A stretch of 6,224 nucleotides of DNA from Sphingomonas sp. (GTDB lineage Bacteria; Pseudomonadota; Alphaproteobacteria; Sphingomonadales; Sphingomonadaceae), in contig JACCSV010000332.1 in NCBI GenBank assembly GCA_013812805.1, positions 1 to 6,224 on the forward strand. Direction: 5' to 3'. Numbering within the stretch: the stretch's first letter is position 1; each line of letters starts with the position of its first letter. The notes below the pieces were generated by a model. That model saw only the letters and a program-made list of their open reading frames with translations. It ran no database searches and had not been told where the DNA came from. Made by a program: the position numbers and the translations under genes. Below, piece by piece: positions 1 through 5,666 of the stretch.

Positions 1-91
1 CCTTGCCGCCGCCCAGCAGCCCGCCAAGCGAACATCCGGCCAGCGACGCGGCCAGCGCGATCGGTCCTGCGAAACGCAACAGCGGTGTCAT
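1..91 (-). CDS. ABC-type transport auxiliary lipoprotein, N-terminal fragment (partial)
   Basis: Only the first 30 codons lie in the window; the gene continues past base 1. The translation starts MTPLLRFAGPIALAASLAGC, which is a lipoprotein signal peptide: a basic residue (R6), a hydrophobic stretch, and an L-A-G-C lipobox with the lipidated cysteine at C20. A low-complexity Ser/Gly/Leu stretch follows. The ATG overlaps the stop codon of the upstream MCE gene as ATGA (bases 88-91), so translation is probably coupled. From family knowledge, the fourth gene of permease-ATPase-MCE operons in alphaproteobacteria is usually a PqiC/ABC_trans_aux-type outer-membrane lipoprotein that partners the MCE protein. 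That identity rests on the lipobox and on gene order, because the mature domain is outside the window. The lipoprotein signal itself is clear. Confidence 0.72.
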   Translation of the reverse strand, partial: MTPLLRFAGPIALAASLAGCSLGGLLGGGK

Positions 92-1041
92 TGCCTCTTC
101 CTCGGTTTGTAGTCGGGCAGTTGCTCCGCCCCCAGCGCGCCGCCGATCCCCTCCTGCTCGACCCGCTCCGACACCGCTTTGAGCGACTGGGTCAGCTCCC
201 GCATGTCGCGGACCAGGCGGTTGGCTTCGGGCAGGGTCGACTTGGTCAGGTTTTGAACGCCCGGGCGTGCGTCGGCGATCATCGCGTCGAGGTTCTCGGT
301 CGCGCGCTGGACCCCGGCAATGGCTTTGCGCAGGTCCTGCGCAGCCGGACGCCCTTCCTCGGTCACCAGCTGGTTGGTGCTGGCGGCAAGGGTGCTCACT
401 TGCTGCGCCGCGACGCCCGCGTTGCGCATCGCGATGCGAGCATCGGAAATCGCGTCACCGAGCTCGGGAGCGCGATCCGCAAGCACCTGCGTCGTCCGCT
501 CGACATTCTCCAGGATGTCGGCAATCGCGTTCTGGTTATCATCGCTGAGCAATTCGGTGAGGCGCTCGGTCAGCCGCTGAATCCGCTCGATCAATTCCGG
601 GGCGCTGTTGAGAAGCGCTCCAAGCCCACCCGACGAAGACGGGATCACCGGGCAGCCTTCCGGCCCGAGCTGCTGGATCGGCCGAGCGCCCTTCACGGCG
701 CCCTGGAGCTGGATTTCGCTTACCCCGGTAAAGCCGACGCCCTTGATCTGCGCGGTCGTCCCCTGAAGGATCGGAGTGTCTTCCTCGACCTCGATCCGCA
801 CCCAGACGAACTCGGGCCGCTGGGGAAGCAGCGAAATGCTTGCGATCTGTCCCACCGGAACGCCCGAAAAGGTAACGTTGGAGCCTCGGGCGAGCCCGCC
901 AACCGCCTGGCCGAAGTAGATGTCGTAGCAGCGGTTCTCTTTGTTCGACAGGCCGCTCAGCCAAACGGTGAACAGCAGCAGCGCCACGAGCATCGCCATC
1001 GTCACGGCGCCGACCAGGACAAAATTCGATCGCGTTTCCAT
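88..1041 (-). CDS. MlaD-like MCE family protein (lipid-binding subunit of ABC transporter)
   Basis: This 317-residue protein should be the periplasmic substrate-binding subunit of a lipid ABC transporter, anchored in the inner membrane. Residues 1-5 are a short cytoplasmic tail and about 7-29 form one transmembrane helix. The MCE/MlaD domain covers roughly residues 38-116, with the typical G-x-x-V-T-F-S-G-V-P-V-G-Q-I core at 53-66 and the family-typical G-x-G-F-T-G-V-S-E-I-Q-L run at 101-112. Residues 145-295 are rich in Leu, Ala, Glu and Arg and look like a long helix or coiled coil, as in single-MCE-domain proteins whose C-terminal helices assemble into a hexameric tunnel or needle. The C-terminus is basic (KPRKRQ). 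Two cysteines, C38 and C130, flank the MCE domain and could form a disulfide. The start ATG shares one base with the ATPase stop codon (TGATG at 1039-1043), and the stop overlaps the lipoprotein start. Confidence 0.93.
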   Translation of the reverse strand: METRSNFVLVGAVTMAMLVALLLFTVWLSGLSNKENRCYDIYFGQAVGGLARGSNVTFSGVPVGQIASISLLPQRPEFVWVRIEVEEDTPILQGTTAQIKGVGFTGVSEIQLQGAVKGARPIQQLGPEGCPVIPSSSGGLGALLNSAPELIERIQRLTERLTELLSDDNQNAIADILENVERTTQVLADRAPELGDAISDARIAMRNAGVAAQQVSTLAASTNQLVTEEGRPAAQDLRKAIAGVQRATENLDAMIADARPGVQNLTKSTLPEANRLVRDMRELTQSLKAVSERVEQEGIGGALGAEQLPDYKPRKRQ

Positions 1042-1844
1042 CAGGCTTCAACCCGTTTCTTGTCCGCCTCTCCGGCGGATCGGCCCCGCGGCCCGTTGAA
1101 ATATTCCTGAATCCACGGGTGGTCCGTCGCTAATAATTCCGGAATGGTTCCGACGGCAATCACTCTCTTTTCCGCAATCACGGCTACTCGGTCGCAGATC
1201 GCGTAGAGCGTGTCGAGATCGTGGGTGATCAGAAACACCGTCAGATCGAGCTTCTTTTGCAACGACAGGATCAGTTCGTCGAACGATGCCGCCGCAATCG
1301 GATCGAGCCCCGCGGTCGGCTCGTCGAGGAACAGCAGTTCGGGATCGAGTGCCAGCGCTCGCGCCAGGCCGGCACGCTTAATCATGCCGCCCGACAATTC
1401 CGACGGATATTTCGGCCCGGCGTCGGGCGTGAGCGCGCTCATCGCAATCTTGTAGGAGGCGATTTCGTGGAGCAGCGGCGGCTTGATGAACGGGAAATAT
1501 TCGCGGATCGGAACTTCGATATTCTCGGCAACGGTGAGCGTCGAGAACAAGGCTCCGTTCTGGAACAATATCCCCCAGCGGCGGCGGATGTTCTTGGCCT
1601 CGTCCTCGGGGCGGCCGATCATGTTCTCGCCAAGCACCTCGACTTCCCCGTCGGAAGGAGTCTGCAGGCCGATGATCGAGCGCATCAGCACCGACTTGCC
1701 GGTGCCCGAGCCGCCGACGACGCCGAGGATCTCCCCGCGGCGGACCGTCAGGTCGAGGTTGTCGTGGATCACCGCCTCGCCAAAGGCGTTGCGAACGCCC
1801 TTGACGGTGATCACGGTCTCATGGTCGTCGTCCGTCATCGCCAT
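1041..1844 (-). CDS. MlaF-like ABC transporter ATP-binding protein
   Basis: This is the cytoplasmic ATPase that powers the MCE lipid transporter, 267 residues, normal for MlaF-type subunits. All nucleotide-binding motifs are present: Walker A GGSGTGKS at 44-51, Q-loop Q95 in LFQNGALF, signature LSGGM at 150-154, Walker B LLFLDEP at 170-176 with catalytic E175, D-loop GLDP at 178-181 and switch histidine H208 in ITHD. The FQNGALF Q-loop and the LSGGM-x-KR-x-x-LARA signature are typical of MlaF/Ttg2A-type ATPases rather than general importers. The start is ambiguous: ATG at 1844 overlaps the permease gene by 10 bases, while an in-frame ATG two codons later, at 1838, would give the ATGA overlap seen at two other junctions in this window. 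Neither has a strong Shine-Dalgarno sequence. The gene lies between the permease and MCE genes, as expected. Confidence 0.96.
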   Translation of the reverse strand: MAMTDDDHETVITVKGVRNAFGEAVIHDNLDLTVRRGEILGVVGGSGTGKSVLMRSIIGLQTPSDGEVEVLGENMIGRPEDEAKNIRRRWGILFQNGALFSTLTVAENIEVPIREYFPFIKPPLLHEIASYKIAMSALTPDAGPKYPSELSGGMIKRAGLARALALDPELLFLDEPTAGLDPIAAASFDELILSLQKKLDLTVFLITHDLDTLYAICDRVAVIAEKRVIAVGTIPELLATDHPWIQEYFNGPRGRSAGEADKKRVEA

Positions 1845-2935
1845 CCGATCGAGCTGAAGAAGACCGCGAATACCGCGTCGAGCACGATCACCAGGAAGAT
1901 CGACTGAACAACCGCGGTCGTGGTGCGAAGGCCGACGGCTTCGCTGTCGCCCTCGACCTGCATGCCCTGAAAGCAGCCGGACAGAGCGATGATGAAGCCG
2001 AACACCGGCGCCTTGATCAGGCCGATATACAGATCAGTCATCGGCACTACTTCCTGCAAGAGCTGGATATAGGTCAGCGGCGGAATCCCGATGACCAGCC
2101 AGACGAACAGACCGCCGCCGAGCAACGACATCATCATCGCCCAAAAAGCCAATAACGGCATCATGATCACCGTCGCGATCATCCGCGGGATGACCAGCGC
2201 TTCGATCGGCGAGACTCCGATCGTCCGCATGGCGTCGATCTCCTCGGTGATCTTCATCGTCCCGATCTGCGCTGCGAAGGCTGAACCCGACCGCCCGGCA
2301 ACCATGATCGCGGTCATCAGCGTGCCGAGCTCGCGGACCGTGATCCGGCCGATGAGGTTGATTGTGTAGACCTCGGCGCCGAACTGCTCGAGCTGCACCG
2401 CGCCCTGCTGGGCGATGACGATGCCGATCAGGAAGGTCATCAGGCCGATGATCCCAAGCGCGCGCACGCCGACCACGTCGAACCGCTGCACCACCGAATT
2501 AAAGCGAAAGCGCTTGGGGTGGCGGAACAGGTTGGCAAAGCCGATCAGGGTGGCGCCGAAGAAGCCGAGCAGGCCGACCAGGGTATGCCCGACCTCGACC
2601 ACCCACTCGCCTAGCTCGCGGGCGAGCCCGGTCAGGCCGCCGACCTTTTCGGGGTGCACCCGGACCGGCTTGTCTGCTTCGGCGACCTGGTCGAGCAGGC
2701 TCTGGATCTCGGGGCTGGCGCCGACCACCTTGGCGCTCCGGTCGCGGACGGTGCGATAGACTAGCCAGGCGCCGACGGTGTCCATGCGAGTGACGTCGCT
2801 AAGGTCGATGGTCACCGGGTCGGGAAGCGCATCGATTTCGCGTGAGGTGCTTCCGGCGCGGGCGATCGTGATCGCGCCAGCCAGACGACAGGCGCTTTCC
2901 CCTTCAGCTTCACGCTCTTCAACAATGGCGGCCAT
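1835..2935 (-). CDS. MlaE-like ABC transporter permease with N-terminal STAS domain
   Basis: This 366-residue inner-membrane permease belongs to the MlaE family. Residues about 15-95 form a STAS-like domain, with VTIDLSDVTRMDTVGAW at 41-57 as its core. This is the role played by the separate MlaB protein in E. coli, fused here to the permease as is common in alphaproteobacteria. The permease domain runs from about 115 to 366. It has the conserved block RELGTLMTAIMVAGRSGSAF at 201-220, the coupling-helix region EEIDAMRTIGVSP at 231-243, and a typical C-terminal block from GCFQGMQVEGDSEAVG at 320-335 to the last transmembrane helix at about 345-361. The frame is open upstream to 3187, but an earlier start would run into the divergent gene and add 84 residues of low-complexity, unrelated sequence. 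ATG 2935 places the STAS domain at the N-terminus. No clear Shine-Dalgarno is seen. It is the first gene of the transporter operon. Confidence 0.94.
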   Translation of the reverse strand: MAAIVEEREAEGESACRLAGAITIARAGSTSREIDALPDPVTIDLSDVTRMDTVGAWLVYRTVRDRSAKVVGASPEIQSLLDQVAEADKPVRVHPEKVGGLTGLARELGEWVVEVGHTLVGLLGFFGATLIGFANLFRHPKRFRFNSVVQRFDVVGVRALGIIGLMTFLIGIVIAQQGAVQLEQFGAEVYTINLIGRITVRELGTLMTAIMVAGRSGSAFAAQIGTMKITEEIDAMRTIGVSPIEALVIPRMIATVIMMPLLAFWAMMMSLLGGGLFVWLVIGIPPLTYIQLLQEVVPMTDLYIGLIKAPVFGFIIALSGCFQGMQVEGDSEAVGLRTTTAVVQSIFLVIVLDAVFAVFFSSIGWR

Positions 2936-3029
2936 CCGGCGGCAAACTGCGCGAAATCCGCTGTTCCGGCAAGGGCAAGTCGCTCGGCCTACTTTCGTGG
3001 CGGGGCCGACGCCCCTAGACACCGCCCCG
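2936..3029. promoter_or_regulatory. Divergent intergenic region between transporter and lipid-head-group operons
   Basis: These 94 bases must hold the promoters of both operons if the start codons chosen here are right. I find no convincing promoter pair. On the plus strand TACTTT at 2990-2995 is a weak -10 candidate without a good -35. On the minus strand a tandem hexamer GGCAAG-GGCAAG (2968-2979, read as CTTGCC twice) could supply a -35-like TTGCCG, followed by a poor -10 (CAGTTT) 17 bases on. A GC-rich hairpin lies at 3002-3015. Neither start codon has an obvious purine-rich ribosome binding site. Confidence 0.4.
3002..3015 (+). other. Small GC-rich hairpin in the 5' leader of the CDP-alcohol phosphatidyltransferase gene
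   Basis: GGGGC (3002-3006) and GCCCC (3011-3015) are perfect complements around the 4-base loop CGAC. The hairpin ends 14 bases before the ATG at 3030, so it could affect ribosome access. In DNA this GC-rich, a 5-base stem can occur by chance. Confidence 0.25.
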
Positions 3030-4151
3030 ATGACCACGCCCGATGCTCCACTTTTCGTGCCGGTCGGCACCAACGCGACGCGCCTGTTCGGGCTCGATGC
3101 AAGGACCCGCGCCTGCCGCCTCGCCGAGCGGGCGGGGCTCGCCTGCGCCGATGAGGCGCCGCCCGGGCGTGCGGTGCTGCTGGCCAACCTTGCCTACGCG
3201 TGGGACCCGGCCTGGCTGAAGATGCTTGCCGGCAAACCGGGCACGCTGATCGCCAGCGAGGGGCGCTCGGTGCTCGCGCACGTCGCCGCCGGGGCTGACG
3301 CGGCAGCGGTAACCGCAGCCATGCAAGACCAGGGCAGCAGCGCCATCGACGGCATGACCCAGCTCGATGCCGCCACCGCCGAGGTCGCCTACGCCGATCT
3401 CAGGAAGAGGCAGCGGCCGTTCGTTCTGCCGCTGACCGGCGAAACCGCCGACCGCGCCGAGCGCGCTGCCTACGACGCCTCCTACAAGGGCGTCACCGAC
3501 GCGCTGACGCTCTATTTGTGGCGGCGCCCGGCCTTTTATTTGACCCGCTGGGCGGCGCAGGCGGGGCTTAGCCCCAACGCCGTCACCGCGGTCGGGGCGG
3601 TGCTCTGCGTTCTCGCCTTTTTCCTGTTCTGGAACGGCCAGTACTGGCTGGGCACCGTGTCCGGCTTCGCCTTCATGGTGCTCGACACCGTCGATGGAAA
3701 GCTGGCGCGCTGCACCGGCACCTCGTCCTGGTGGGGAAATATCTTCGACCATGGCATCGACCTCATCCATCCGCCCTTCTGGTGGTGGGCGTGGCTGCAC
3801 GGGCTTGGCGCGTACGGCCGTCCGCTGGAAACGGTCTATGCGGCCAACCTGCTGGCGGTGATCGTCGCCGGCTATATCGTCCAGCGCGCGATCGAAGGCC
3901 TGTTCATGCGCCGCTTCAAGATGCACATCCACGTCTGGCAGCAGATCGACAGCCAGTTCCGGCTGATCACCGCGCGCCGCAATCCCAACATGGTAATCCT
4001 GGTGCTCGCCTTGCTGTTCCAGCGGCCCGACGTCGGGATCGAGCTGCTGGCGCTGTGGACCTTGGTCTCGCTGGTGTTCCACGCGGTCCGGCTGGCCCAG
4101 GCCGAAGCCGCATACTACCGTGGCGAACCGGTGGTCACCTGGTTGTCATGA
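3030..4151 (+). CDS. CDP-alcohol phosphatidyltransferase family protein with extra N-terminal domain
   Basis: A 373-residue integral membrane enzyme that should transfer a phospho-alcohol group from a CDP-linked donor to an acceptor alcohol. The full catalytic signature D-x2-D-G-x2-A-R-x8-G-x3-D-x3-D is present: D219, D222, G223, A226, R227, G236, D240 and D244. These aspartates bind the divalent metals and the CDP group. Hydrophobic helices surround it at about 185-200, 204-219, 246-262, 269-286, 320-330 and 336-355. Residues 1-145 are an extra soluble domain I cannot assign; the layout resembles bifunctional IPCT/DIPPS enzymes, where a nucleotidyltransferase precedes the transferase, but I see no intact nucleotide-binding loop. 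The stretch YKGVTDALT (152-160) just before the membrane part also recalls that group. ATG 3030 is chosen because the earlier in-frame sequence overlaps the divergent permease gene; GTG 2997 is an in-frame alternative. The stop overlaps the next start (ATGA, 4148-4151). The polar substrate is unknown. Confidence 0.9.
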   Translation: MTTPDAPLFVPVGTNATRLFGLDARTRACRLAERAGLACADEAPPGRAVLLANLAYAWDPAWLKMLAGKPGTLIASEGRSVLAHVAAGADAAAVTAAMQDQGSSAIDGMTQLDAATAEVAYADLRKRQRPFVLPLTGETADRAERAAYDASYKGVTDALTLYLWRRPAFYLTRWAAQAGLSPNAVTAVGAVLCVLAFFLFWNGQYWLGTVSGFAFMVLDTVDGKLARCTGTSSWWGNIFDHGIDLIHPPFWWWAWLHGLGAYGRPLETVYAANLLAVIVAGYIVQRAIEGLFMRRFKMHIHVWQQIDSQFRLITARRNPNMVILVLALLFQRPDVGIELLALWTLVSLVFHAVRLAQAEAAYYRGEPVVTWLS

Positions 4152-4915
4152 GCCTGGTCACCGCGCTCGTCCTGGCGGGAACCCGGCCGGAAGGCGACCC
4201 CTTCGCCGCGACCTTCGGAGTCCGCGCCAAGGCGCTGATTCCGGTGGCGGGCGAACCGATGCTATTGCGACCGGTGCGGGCGCTGCTCGCAAGCCCGCAA
4301 GTGAGCGAGGTGGCAGTGCTTGCGCAGCAGCCGGAGCAGTTGGCCGGCATCCTGCCCGATCACCCGGAGCTTTCCGTCCAGCGGTCGCTCGGCACCATCG
4401 CCGACACGCTTTCGGGAGTCTGCAACGATCCTGCCACGCGCTGGCCGGTGCTGGTAACGACGGCCGACCACGCGCTGCTGACCCCGGCGATGATCGCCGA
4501 GTTCATCGCCGCCGCGCAGGGCGCCGACATCGCCGTCGCCTTTGTCGAGAGCACGGGCTTGCTCGCCCGCTTCCCCGACGCGCAGCGGACCTGGCTGGCG
4601 TTCGGTGGCGGACGCTATAGCGGCGCCAACCTGTTCTTCCTCGGCACGCCCGGCGCCGAGCGGGCGATCGCCCAGTGGCGGAGCGTCGAAAGCGACCGCA
4701 AGAAGGGGCTGCGCGTGCTTGCCGCGCTTGGCCCGGCGCTGTTCATGGGAGCGGTGCTCAAGCTGCGCTCGCTTCACCAGACCGCCGACGCGCTTGGCCG
4801 CAAGCTCGGGATTATCATCCGCGCCGTCGAGATGAGCGACCCGCTGGCGGCGATCGACGTCGACAAGCCAAGCGACCACGCGCTGGTCGAATCGATCATC
4901 AGGGACAGCGCATGA
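4148..4915 (+). CDS. MobA-like NTP transferase domain protein (probable CTP-dependent nucleotidyltransferase)
   Basis: This 255-residue soluble protein has the fold markers of the NTP_transf_3/MobA-like family. An N-terminal beta strand ends in LAGTRP (9-14), where the family usually has a glycine-rich LAGGxGxR loop. KALIPVAGEPML (28-39) carries the conserved nucleotide-contacting lysine K28. TTADHALL (104-111) supplies the metal-binding aspartate D107. SGANLFFL (158-165) resembles the sugar- or alcohol-phosphate pocket of the family, and the C-terminal IDVDKPSDHALVE (236-248) has the second metal-binding aspartate, probably D237 or D239. The likely reaction is activation of a polar phosphate to a CDP (or other NDP) derivative. 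Lying directly after the CDP-alcohol phosphatidyltransferase, it probably makes that enzyme's donor; this is inference from context. The start ATG overlaps the upstream stop by four bases. The frame is open further upstream, but that part is the shadow of the preceding gene. Confidence 0.87.
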   Translation: MSLVTALVLAGTRPEGDPFAATFGVRAKALIPVAGEPMLLRPVRALLASPQVSEVAVLAQQPEQLAGILPDHPELSVQRSLGTIADTLSGVCNDPATRWPVLVTTADHALLTPAMIAEFIAAAQGADIAVAFVESTGLLARFPDAQRTWLAFGGGRYSGANLFFLGTPGAERAIAQWRSVESDRKKGLRVLAALGPALFMGAVLKLRSLHQTADALGRKLGIIIRAVEMSDPLAAIDVDKPSDHALVESIIRDSA

Positions 4916-4929
4916 GCAAGCGTCAATGA
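4912..4929 (+). other. Five-codon mini-ORF bridging the nucleotidyltransferase and phosphatase genes
   Basis: ATG AGC AAG CGT CAA TGA (peptide MSKRQ) begins in an ATGA overlap with the nucleotidyltransferase stop (4912-4915) and ends in an ATGA overlap with the phosphatase start (4926-4929). It could relay terminating ribosomes to the phosphatase gene. It could also be the relic of an older phosphatase start: adding one base within it would put ATG 4912 in frame with the phosphatase. It is too short to be claimed as a gene. Confidence 0.3.
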
Positions 4930-5597
4930 GCGACCTGGCGATCTACGATCTCGACCGCACGATCACTCGCCGCGCCACCTACACGCCATTCCTCATCCAC
5001 TGCGCAGTCCGAAGGCAGCAATGGCGGCTGCTGTTCGTGCCGGGCGTGGCGCTGGCAATGCTTGCCTACCTGTTGAGGGCGTTCAACCGCGGCAAGCTCA
5101 AGGAGATTTGCCAGGCTTTGCTGATCGGCCGCCACATCCACGCCGCCGAACTAAAGCCGCTCGCGGAAAGCTTTGCCGATGCAACGGTGACGGGCAACAT
5201 CCGCCCCGGCGCCAGGCGCGCCATCGATCGCGACCGGGCACAGGGGCGGCGGCTGGTGCTGGCGACGGCCTCCTACCGGCTCTACGCCAACGAAATCGCC
5301 TCCCGCCTCGGCTTCGACGACGTCATCGCCACCGGCTCGGTGATCGGCCTCGACGATCGGGTCGAGGCACGAATCCTCGACGAGAATTGCTATGGCGACG
5401 CCAAGAAGAGGATGATCGACAGCTGGGTCGACGCGTCGGGCCTGCTCGGCCGCCACGGCCACGTCCGCTTTTATTCCGACCACGCATCGGACGCGCCGGT
5501 GTTCGAATGGGCCGACGAGCCGGTCGCTGTTAACCCGCACGCGAAGTTGGCGCGGCTGGCGGCCGAGCGAGGGTGGCAAGTCGAGGACTGGGACTGA
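4926..5597 (+). CDS. HAD-IB family hydrolase (probable phosphatase)
   Basis: This 223-residue protein is a haloacid-dehalogenase-superfamily phosphatase of subclass IB. Motif I is D8-L-D10-R-T12 (nucleophile D8, acid/base D10). Motif II is in VLATASYR (111-118), most likely T114. The motif III lysine is K160 or K161 in GDAKKR. Motif IV is SDHASD (184-189) with D185 and D189. The ending AVNPHAKLARLAAERGW (201-217) matches the usual HAD-IB tail. Residues about 34-52 (LLFVPGVALAMLAYLL) are a hydrophobic segment in the cap region, as in membrane-associated HAD-IB enzymes such as phosphatidylglycerophosphatase C. A plausible job is to remove a phosphate from the product of the CDP-alcohol transferase. 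Serine-phosphatase-like or other small-molecule substrates remain possible. It is the last gene of the three-gene unit and starts 10 bases after the preceding stop, via a mini-ORF. Confidence 0.9.
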   Translation: MSDLAIYDLDRTITRRATYTPFLIHCAVRRQQWRLLFVPGVALAMLAYLLRAFNRGKLKEICQALLIGRHIHAAELKPLAESFADATVTGNIRPGARRAIDRDRAQGRRLVLATASYRLYANEIASRLGFDDVIATGSVIGLDDRVEARILDENCYGDAKKRMIDSWVDASGLLGRHGHVRFYSDHASDAPVFEWADEPVAVNPHAKLARLAAERGWQVEDWD

Positions 5598-5604
5598 AAC
5601 TAAA

Positions 5605-5633
5605 GCCCGTTTATGGCCCATTGCGGACAATTC
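5605..5633 (-). repeat. Probable degenerate copy of a dispersed alphaproteobacterial intergenic repeat
   Basis: Read on the minus strand this stretch is TGTCCGCAATGGGCCATAAA followed by CGGGCTTTA. From memory of alphaproteobacterial genomes, TGTCCGCAATGGG-type cores recur between genes and are often mis-annotated as small proteins starting MSAMGxKR or MSALPPKAD; an open frame from 5630 here does start MSAMGHKRA. Only one copy is in the window, so repetitiveness cannot be shown here. The core may fold as an imperfect hairpin: GTCCG (5628-5624) with CGGGC (5609-5605), including a G-U pair, followed by TTTAGTTT. That could serve as a weak terminator for the minus-strand gene. Confidence 0.4.
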
Positions 5634-5637
5634 GCAA
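5621..5637. terminator. Weak hairpin in the convergent gap
   Basis: TTGCG (5621-5625) and CGCAA (5633-5637) are inverted complements around a 7-base loop. They lie between the phosphatase stop (5597) and the stop of the minus-strand gene (5667), where a shared terminator would be expected. There is no T-run after it on either strand, so this is a poor intrinsic terminator at best. Confidence 0.2.
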
Positions 5638-5666
5638 GAGCGCCATCCGCGCCTTACCAGAATTGC

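Noticed and set aside
85..1110. Long plus-strand open frame (341 codons) opposite the MCE gene
   Set aside because: It is the antisense shadow of a clear MlaD-like gene in GC-rich DNA; its translation is low-complexity, rich in Arg, His and Gln, with no recognisable domain.
2968..2979. Tandem GGCAAG hexamer as an operator
   Set aside because: Two copies of a 6-base unit in a short GC-rich spacer are too little evidence for a regulator site; mentioned only under the intergenic region.
2778..3029. N-terminal extension of the CDP-alcohol phosphatidyltransferase (start at 2778)
   Set aside because: It would lie antisense to the STAS domain of the permease and is Ser/Arg-rich without homology signs; ATG 3030 fits better.
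2936..3187. N-terminal extension of the permease by 84 residues (start at 3187)
   Set aside because: It overlaps the divergent gene and encodes low-complexity sequence unlike the family; ATG 2935 gives a normal STAS-permease length.
3015..4082. Long minus-strand open frame (355 codons) opposite the CDP-alcohol phosphatidyltransferase gene
   Set aside because: The plus strand carries the exact catalytic motif and membrane helices; the minus-strand product is Arg/Gly/Gln-rich low complexity, typical of a GC shadow.
3731..4147. Upstream extension of the nucleotidyltransferase frame
   Set aside because: It lies wholly inside the preceding gene in another frame; the family N-terminus (TALVLAG) begins just after ATG 4148.
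5151..5630. Minus-strand open frame starting MSAMGHKRA
   Set aside because: It is antisense to the HAD phosphatase, and its start comes from the repeat-like intergenic fragment, a known source of spurious proteins.
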